A stretch of DNA of 64,000 nt from Sporosarcina sp. Marseille-Q4943 (GTDB taxonomy: Bacteria > Bacillota > Bacilli > Bacillales_A > Planococcaceae). This document shows, piece after piece, positions 58,708 through 64,000 of this stretch (within the stretch, counting starts at the first letter, position 1; each line of letters begins with the position of its first letter). The stretch lies in assembly GCF_943736995.1 (NCBI RefSeq), contig NZ_OX031157.1, positions 1-64,000 of the forward strand, given 5' to 3'. The notes under the pieces were generated by a model, which worked only from the letters and a program-made list of their open reading frames with translations, was not told the DNA's origin and ran no database searches. Both the position numbers and the translations under genes were made by a program.

Positions 58708-59482
58708 TACGATCATCACAACGGCTGGCAGACCAGATCCGATCACCTATGAATTGGCTACAATCGCTAGCAGGGAGCTCGCATTTCCAGTAGTGGAAAG
58801 GAAAAAGCGGTCCGTTCTGCGTATGCAACGTGATTACGAAGCGGATATCCTTGTAGCTGGTAAAGAGCGTTATGAACTTTTCCGCAGAGGGATGGAGCAA
58901 CCATTATTCTTCCATCCGAATTCAGCAGCTTTCCGTTTGAAGCGCATTTTGAAAGGTGAAAAGGATCCGCTGATTGAGGCGAGTTCTTTAACGGAAGGAG
59001 ACACGTTCCTAGATTGTACACTCGGTCTTGCTTCAGATAGCATTATTGCTTCCTTTATAATAGGAAGCAAAGGAAAGTGCGTAGGTCTGGAAGCGGACCC
59101 TACTGTAGCATTCTTAACCAAATCAGGCCTTCTGAAATTTCCGACCTCAATGGAAGCATTGGCGGCATCCATGAAGCGCATTGAAGTCATTCAATCCGAA
59201 GCAGTCGAGTTTCTGGCAAATGAGCCAGATCGCTCTTGGGACGTTGTTTACATCGACCCAATGTTTCATGCGCCGATTGAAGAATCATCGAACTTCAAAC
59301 CACTTCGCCAAGCGGGCGTACATACATCCTTATCAGCGAGATGGATGGAGGAGGCATTCCGGGTATGCACCCGTCGAGTAGTAGTGAAAGATCGGTTTGA
59401 TTCGAAAGTCTTCGATCAATTTTCATTGCAACGCAAAATCAGACCGAACACCAAGTTCCATTTCGGTTTCTTGTCAAAATGA
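58697..59482 (+). CDS. ypiP: Class I SAM-dependent methyltransferase (YpiP family)
   Basis: A 261-residue protein. The SAM-binding motif I is DTFLDCTLGLASDSIIASFI (about 97-116), the acidic residue after strand 2 is in GLEADPTV and a motif IV-like VVYIDPMF is near 183-190. Substrate unknown. The GTG start overlaps the brxA stop by 11 nt, so translation is coupled; in Staphylococcus the cvfC cluster contains similar genes. Confidence 0.85.
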   Translation: MANNTIITTAGRPDPITYELATIASRELAFPVVERKKRSVLRMQRDYEADILVAGKERYELFRRGMEQPLFFHPNSAAFRLKRILKGEKDPLIEASSLTEGDTFLDCTLGLASDSIIASFIIGSKGKCVGLEADPTVAFLTKSGLLKFPTSMEALAASMKRIEVIQSEAVEFLANEPDRSWDVVYIDPMFHAPIEESSNFKPLRQAGVHTSLSARWMEEAFRVCTRRVVVKDRFDSKVFDQFSLQRKIRPNTKFHFGFLSK

Positions 59483-59522
59483 AAAAGCCGTCCATACCTT
59501 TTTAGGATGGGCGGCTTTTTGT
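59482..59522. terminator. Terminator of the brxA-ypiP operon
   Basis: AAAAAGCCG with the following bases (59482-59497) pairs with GGATGGGCGGCTTTTT (59505-59520). T/A runs on both sides allow termination of the convergent small gene as well. Confidence 0.85.
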
Positions 59523-59523
59523 A

Positions 59524-59601
59524 TCAATTTGTAAAGTTCAATGAGCTTAAATAAAGGACGAGTACGAGCATTCCGATTCCCATAAGTAATTCCACGTTCA
59601 T
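59524..59601 (-). CDS. Small membrane peptide (25 aa)
   Basis: On the minus strand AAGGAGGT lies 8 nt before an ATG that opens MNVELLMGIGMLVLVLYLSS and five further residues, one hydrophobic helix. It ends at the shared terminator. No homologue recognised; the strong ribosome-binding site and terminator make it credible. Confidence 0.5.
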   Translation of the reverse strand: MNVELLMGIGMLVLVLYLSSLNFTN

Positions 59602-59791
59602 TTATAAAAACCTCCTTCATAAAACCTCACAATTATCTTCATTTTTATTGTACAATGAATTTAAGAAATATGAAACCTTTTCAAGTCTATTTCGTAATAT
59701 GAGGTAAGACGATGAAAATAATAGATTCAAATAAAAATAGCGATTGAGTAATGGGAAATTTCTAAATACATAATAAAAAGCAGGTGACCTG

Positions 59792-60394
59792 ATGAAAAAA
59801 CATTTGCAGAACTTTATTATTGCACTCGTAGCAGTCCTTACTCTTGGTGTCATTTCGCCGAGCCATGAAATTTGGACAAATCTGCAGCCTAAAGACGACA
59901 CGAGGGAAACAGACCTTCCAACAACATCAAAACATGATTTACAGTTTGGGTTAGAGGATTCCATTTTTGAACGTGAATCATTCGAACAACCCTTATCGAT
60001 TGAAGAAGCGCTTTTTCAGCCCGCTAAGGAACTGGCATACATGAAATTTGGTTCAAAAATCGGACCGGTCATTCAAAATGAATTTGACGATGTCATTTTA
60101 CCGAAAATGGAAGAAGTTATACGCAATACTGTTGCATCTGCAGGAGGACTTGAAAATAAGGCCTTTTCAATTACTGAATACCCTTCGGGTGACTACGCCG
60201 AAAGGATGTTTCACGTAACCGATATTGACGATGCTAAAGACTTGATCCGCTTTCATGTACGGACAGAGAAAAGGCCACTGGACGGTTATTTCTATAACTT
60301 CCATTACCATACTGTAGAAGACAGTTTCACTGTACATCATTCCCTAGGGGATATCTATTGGTCTAAGAACACGCCGCCAAAATGGTTGTCTTAA
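59792..60394 (+). CDS. ypjP: YpjP-like secreted/membrane-anchored protein
   Basis: A 200-residue protein with an N-terminal signal or anchor (FIIALVAVLTLGVISP, about 8-23), central helices and a C-terminal beta region (FYNFHYHTVEDSFTVHHSLG then DIYWSKNTPPKWLS). This matches B. subtilis YpjP in sequence pattern and synteny next to ypiP. Function unknown. AGGTGA upstream of the ATG; a terminator follows. Confidence 0.8.
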   Translation: MKKHLQNFIIALVAVLTLGVISPSHEIWTNLQPKDDTRETDLPTTSKHDLQFGLEDSIFERESFEQPLSIEEALFQPAKELAYMKFGSKIGPVIQNEFDDVILPKMEEVIRNTVASAGGLENKAFSITEYPSGDYAERMFHVTDIDDAKDLIRFHVRTEKRPLDGYFYNFHYHTVEDSFTVHHSLGDIYWSKNTPPKWLS

Positions 60395-60401
60395 AAATGT
60401 T

Positions 60402-60434
60402 AAAACACTCGTCGAAATAACGAGTGTTTTTTCT
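60402..60434 (+). terminator. Terminator of ypjP
   Basis: AAAACACTCG (60402-60411) pairs perfectly with CGAGTGTTTT (60421-60430), followed by T. Confidence 0.88.
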
Positions 60435-60569
60435 TTTGGAAAGTTGATATGTCACTTTCACGGGTATCACGCCTAAGCCCTTATTCACCTCAATGCATAC
60501 TTTGTATGAACCAGCTATTTGCCCAACTACCATCAAATGGCTGAAATGTTGAGGGGATGTGTACCACTG

Positions 60570-61568
60570 TTGATAGTAAGGAGATTCAAACATAAGTTAG
60601 CATTATTGGGTAGCCTGCTTTTAGTTATGGGATTGGTCTTGAGTGCTTGTGGCACCACTGAAGATCCAAAACCAAAAACCACTGCAGACCAAAAAATCAG
60701 GATTGGTTATCAGAAAAATGGTCCTTTATTCATCTTGAAGAACTTAGGAACGTTAGAGAAACGGTTGGAACCGCTCGGATATAAAGTTGAGTGGCATGAA
60801 TTTCAAGCTGGTCCAGCTCTTCTTGAAGCTTTACATGCGGGGAGTGTCGATTTCGGAAGAACGGGTAATTCTCCTCCGGTCTTTGCGCAGGCCTCGGGTT
60901 CTTCACTTCAATATATAGCTGTAGCATTCTCGAAGTTCGAAGGTTCAGGAATTTTGGTAAAGGATGACTCACCTATCCAGGAACTTGAAGATTTGAAAGG
61001 AAAAACAATCGGTTTTGCTAAGGGCTCAAGCTCTCACTATTTACTTGTGAAAGCTTTGGAGAAAGCAAGCCTGAAGTATGAGGATATTACACCGGCATTT
61101 CTATCGCCTGGAGATGCTCGCGTTGCGTTCGAACAAGGGGACATCGATGCTTGGGTGGTTTGGGATCCATATACGGCCGATACAGAAGTAACAACAGGAG
61201 CGCGACTTTTAGTAAATGGTGAAGGGTTAACTACAGACCGTGATTTCTTTCTCTCATCGTCAGACTTTGCCGCTGAACATAGCGACATCTTGAAGGAAGT
61301 TATTGAAGAAATCCAGAACTCCAGTAACTGGGCCAATGAAAATCCTGAAGAACTTACGAAGATGCTCGCAGATATTTTAGGGATCGATGAAGCTTCCATG
61401 AAGTTAGCAGTAGATAGACGGGTACATGGAGTAGAGAAAGAGATTTCCGAAGAAATAATATCTGAACAGCAGTCCATTGCAGACACTTTCTATGATTTAG
61501 GAATAATCCCGACAAAAATTAACGTAAAGGAACGGGTATTTTCATTTGAAAAGGATGGAGGGAAATGA
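60570..61568 (+). CDS. ssuA: Aliphatic sulfonate-type ABC transporter, substrate-binding lipoprotein
   Basis: A lipoprotein of about 332 residues. The signal sequence LALLGSLLLVMGLVLSAC ends in an LSAC lipobox. The mature part (IRIGYQKNGPLFILKNLGTL; DFGRTGNSPPVFAQASG; AWVVWDPYTADTE) is the SsuA/TauA-type binding protein. It delivers sulfonates to SsuBC. The start is uncertain: TTG at 60570 has GAGGGG 13 nt upstream; a better AAGGAG at 60578 has no start codon in this frame after it. An ATG at 60546 is another option. Confidence 0.85.
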   Translation: MIVRRFKHKLALLGSLLLVMGLVLSACGTTEDPKPKTTADQKIRIGYQKNGPLFILKNLGTLEKRLEPLGYKVEWHEFQAGPALLEALHAGSVDFGRTGNSPPVFAQASGSSLQYIAVAFSKFEGSGILVKDDSPIQELEDLKGKTIGFAKGSSSHYLLVKALEKASLKYEDITPAFLSPGDARVAFEQGDIDAWVVWDPYTADTEVTTGARLLVNGEGLTTDRDFFLSSSDFAAEHSDILKEVIEEIQNSSNWANENPEELTKMLADILGIDEASMKLAVDRRVHGVEKEISEEIISEQQSIADTFYDLGIIPTKINVKERVFSFEKDGGK

Positions 61569-62347
61569 GACCCACAGTTACAAAGACCCTTTACAAAACG
61601 CTCCCTTGGGTCGTACCTTTTCTGATTCTGATCATTTGGCAACTAACAAGTATGACAGGAATCCTGTCAGCTAAAACCCTGTCTGCGCCATCGGACGTAC
61701 TCATGGCGGCAGTTGAGCTAACTCAATCAGGTGAGCTGTTCCATCACGTTTGGGTGAGCCTCGGGAGAGCTTTAATCGGTTTCTTGATTGGAGGAAGTAT
61801 CGGGTTCATTTTAGGACTCGTAAACGGATTATTCCGTACATCTGAACTGTTAATTGATACATCCGTACAGATGCTACGGAATATTCCACATCTGGCGCTA
61901 ATTCCACTCGTCATTCTATGGTTCGGAATCGGGGAAGAAGCGAAAATCTTCCTTGTTGCATCAGGGGTACTCTTCCCAATCTACATTAATACGTACCACG
62001 GTATTAAATCTGTCGACTTGGGGCTAATCGAGATGGGAAAGATTTATGGTCTGACTAAAGTCTCCCTATTTTTCAATGTGATCTTCCCAGGAGCACTCTC
62101 TTCCATCTTAGTCGGAATCCGCTTTTCTCTCGGAATAATGTGGATTACCCTCATTGTTGCTGAAACCATCTCCTCCACATCCGGAATTGGCTATATGGCG
62201 ATGAATGCCCGGGAATTCATGCAAATGGATGTCATTATTCTGAGTATCTTACTGTATGCCTTCCTCGGAAAACTATCTGATATGATTGCACGCTTCCTTG
62301 AGCAGCGATGGCTAAAATGGCATCCAGGATATGCGAAACAACTTTAG
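61565..62347 (+). CDS. ssuC: Sulfonate-type ABC transporter permease
   Basis: A 260-residue membrane protein with about six transmembrane segments and the inner-membrane permease loop (EMGKIYGLTKVSLFFNVIFP then GALSSILVGIRFSLG). The RNIPHLALIPLVILWFGIGE motif (about 99-118) is typical of SsuC/TauC. Overlaps ssuA by 4 nt (ATGA). Confidence 0.9.
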   Translation: MRPTVTKTLYKTLPWVVPFLILIIWQLTSMTGILSAKTLSAPSDVLMAAVELTQSGELFHHVWVSLGRALIGFLIGGSIGFILGLVNGLFRTSELLIDTSVQMLRNIPHLALIPLVILWFGIGEEAKIFLVASGVLFPIYINTYHGIKSVDLGLIEMGKIYGLTKVSLFFNVIFPGALSSILVGIRFSLGIMWITLIVAETISSTSGIGYMAMNAREFMQMDVIILSILLYAFLGKLSDMIARFLEQRWLKWHPGYAKQL

Positions 62348-62362
62348 GGATGGAGGGTGAGC

Positions 62363-63160
62363 ATGAAAAAAGAAGAACAATTCCACATACAACTTAGGGA
62401 TTTGAAGAAATCATACAACGGCACAAAAGTACTTGATCAATTATCCCTGAACATACGTAAAGGGGAATTTGTTGCGATTGTCGGAAAGAGCGGCTGTGGG
62501 AAAAGCACGTTGCTTCGGTTGCTTTCCGGTTTGGAGAAACCCTCGGACGGACAGATCCTGATTGAGCATGAACAATTACTAACAATCAATCGACAATCGT
62601 GCATGATGTTCCAAGATGGACGCCTACTGCCATGGAAGAGGGTTTTGGAGAATGTTGCGTTAGGATTGAAAGGATCTCACCGGGAAGAGGCTATGACTGT
62701 ATTGAAAAATGTTGGTCTCGAACATCGAGTCCATGAATGGCCTGCCAAACTATCTGGAGGTCAGAAACAACGGGTTGCATTAGCGAGGGCCCTCATCCAT
62801 AAGCCGAGTCTGTTGCTGCTCGATGAACCGCTCGGAGCACTCGATGCGTTCACCCGTCTCGAGATGCAGAGCTTAATCGAAAACATATGGCAGAAACACG
62901 GGTTTACGGCGTTACTTGTTACACATGATGTGGAAGAAGCAGTATCTTTGGCAGATCGAGTCATCCTGCTCCAAGACGGAATGATTGCCCAGGATGTAGC
63001 GATTCCACTTCCGAGGCCAAGACAACGAGATCACGCCACCTTCACTTCTACAGTGAACCAAATCTTGAAGCGGATCCTTGATGAGCCGAATCATAGCAAA
63101 CCAGACAGGTTGAAAGAGAATAGTTATCAGCTCAAACCAGTACCGAAAGCGGTCCTATAA
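62363..63160 (+). CDS. ssuB: Sulfonate-type ABC transporter ATPase
   Basis: A 265-residue ATPase: Walker A GKSGCGKST (about 41-49), Q-loop MFQDGRLLPWK, signature LSGGQKQR (about 131-138), Walker B LLLLDEPLGALD and switch His in VTHDVEEAV. GGAGGGTGAGC precedes the ATG at 62363, preferred to the GTG at 62357. Sulfonate monooxygenase SsuD is not in the window. A GC hairpin (TGCCGGG/CCCGGCA, about 63166-63199) follows but lacks a T run. Confidence 0.9.
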   Translation: MKKEEQFHIQLRDLKKSYNGTKVLDQLSLNIRKGEFVAIVGKSGCGKSTLLRLLSGLEKPSDGQILIEHEQLLTINRQSCMMFQDGRLLPWKRVLENVALGLKGSHREEAMTVLKNVGLEHRVHEWPAKLSGGQKQRVALARALIHKPSLLLLDEPLGALDAFTRLEMQSLIENIWQKHGFTALLVTHDVEEAVSLADRVILLQDGMIAQDVAIPLPRPRQRDHATFTSTVNQILKRILDEPNHSKPDRLKENSYQLKPVPKAVL

Positions 63161-63281
63161 GAAGTTGCCGGGGCAGTTGATAGACGAATGTCCCGGCAAA
63201 ATGATGGTATCCATTCTTTTTTCAGTGCATAGACTGCTATAGTACAAACCATTGTGCTATATCAAATTAGGATGATGCCAA

Positions 63282-63938
63282 GTGAAAAGAAGAAATCGTA
63301 GACAACCCGCAAAAAATAGTAGCAACTTCTTACGAAAATATATTCTTGTGACTATAGGGGCCGTTATCCAAGGCTTTGCCATGGGCGTGTTTTTATTTCC
63401 AAACTATATCCCATCAGGTGGAGCAGGCGGCTTAACAGTATTGCTGAACTATTGGTTTGGAATTCCGTTAAGTCTGGCTCTTTGGATCATGAATGCTTCG
63501 ATGTTATTGTTTGCTTTGCATTATCTCGGCGGCAAAAGTACAATTGGCACCCTCTTTGGTATTACCGTCACCTCAATCTCCGTTAATCTATTTGAAGTGT
63601 CTTTGGATTCCCCATTCTCAACTGTTTCACTCGACATATTATTCGGATCTGTTTTTTTGGGCACTGGAATTGCTATTCATCTTAGACAGGGCGTATCAAA
63701 CGGTGGTGTAGGAGTCATCGCATTGATCATTGCCAAGTATAAGAAAATCAATCCAGGAAAGTCCCTATTTTGGATCAATGGCATCATCTTTGTAATAACT
63801 GGTTACGTCATTGTATGGGAAATCATTATTCAAGCATTGATTTGCCAATGGGTGTCTACGACAATTGTTAAATGGTTATATAATGTACGTGTGCCAAGAA
63901 AAAGAGTGATTATTGATTTGATTTGGGGAAGAGATTAG
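63282..63938 (+). CDS. YitT-family membrane protein (short form)
   Basis: A 218-residue protein with about five to six hydrophobic segments; FLFPNYIPSGGAGGLTVLLN (about 38-57) and RQGVSNGGVGVIALIIAKY (about 129-147) are YitT-family signatures. It lacks the C-terminal DUF2179 domain of full-length (about 280-residue) relatives. Transport role unknown. GTG start with AGGATG upstream. The last 62 bases of the window hold no complete gene. Confidence 0.8.
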   Translation: MKRRNRRQPAKNSSNFLRKYILVTIGAVIQGFAMGVFLFPNYIPSGGAGGLTVLLNYWFGIPLSLALWIMNASMLLFALHYLGGKSTIGTLFGITVTSISVNLFEVSLDSPFSTVSLDILFGSVFLGTGIAIHLRQGVSNGGVGVIALIIAKYKKINPGKSLFWINGIIFVITGYVIVWEIIIQALICQWVSTTIVKWLYNVRVPRKRVIIDLIWGRD

Positions 63939-64000
63939 TAAGAATTATGGACAAGGTTGAACGAATAAAATGAACACGTAAGGAGACTATACCTCTAATC

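Noticed and set aside
60435..60569. S-box (SAM) riboswitch or T-box upstream of the sulfonate transporter
   Set aside because: The short leader lacks the conserved CTTATCNAGAG or specifier-loop/T-box elements.
1..64000. CRISPR array, insertion sequence or rRNA/tRNA genes
   Set aside because: No regularly spaced repeats with spacers, no transposase reading frame and no RNA gene signature were seen; the only tandem repeats are the short iterons and octamers near 15.9 kb and the tape-measure repeats.

Overview
The window is chromosomal DNA of a low-GC Gram-positive rod of the Bacillales. The gene content and the order cvfC/ypgR, brxA (yphP), ypiP, ypjP match Bacillus subtilis chromosomal synteny (without ilvD). 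The style of the hairpin-rich repeat at the left edge suggests the Planococcaceae (a Sporosarcina-like organism); that genus guess is inference. A complete-looking prophage of about 52.9 kb (about 5400 to 58291) fills most of the window.

Left host flank (1-5.4 kb): a structured short interspersed repeat, a di/tripeptide permease (dtpT, minus strand), an ABC-F translation factor (yfmR-like) and cvfC/ypgR. Right host flank (58.27-64 kb): the bacilliredoxin brxA, a SAM methyltransferase (ypiP), a secreted YpjP-like protein, an aliphatic-sulfonate-type ABC transporter (ssuA, ssuC, ssuB) and a YitT-like membrane protein. The prophage has entered the 5' end of brxA. Its right end supplies a new promoter, ribosome-binding site, start codon and the same first seven amino acids through synonymous codons, so brxA should stay functional in the lysogen.

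Prophage layout. Lysogeny (5.5-9.4 kb): minus-strand tyrosine integrase, ImmA-like peptidase, a membrane protein and a short XRE repressor, facing a Cro-like gene across an operator array (GCAAC-N5-GTTGC). Early region (9.4-22.7 kb): DNA-binding proteins, many tiny ORFs (several zinc ribbons), a Rad50/SbcC-like ATPase, RecT, an MBL-fold nuclease candidate, a DnaD-type replication protein whose gene contains 11-bp iterons and an AT-rich octamer array (probable origin), a MazG-like protein, RecU, an orphan cytosine methyltransferase and an ArpU-like late regulator. Packaging and head (23.3-32.6 kb) and contractile tail (32.6-48.6 kb): PBSX/skin (xkd/yqb)-like order, with a programmed -1 frameshift in the tail assembly chaperone. 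The distal baseplate genes differ from PBSX and recall large myophages. They are followed by a beta-helix tail spike.

Cargo and lysis (48.7-58.1 kb): a polysaccharide polymerase/ligase-like membrane protein, a HEPN-like protein, holin and bifunctional endolysin, then a right-end cargo block. The block holds a cysteine-rich protein, a membrane-anchored minus-strand gene, a YolD protein under a LexA-like box, a tandem ribbon-helix-helix-like protein divergent from a ParM-like actin plus small ribbon-helix-helix partner, an XRE regulator, and a secreted MBL/Excalibur protein with a DUF3006 partner.

The structural, lysis, replication, recombination and integration modules all look intact, so the prophage is probably an inducible myovirus. 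The most unusual parts are the host-gene-restoring attachment site, the plasmid-like actin partition locus, the iteron origin, and the surface-polysaccharide and nuclease cargo.
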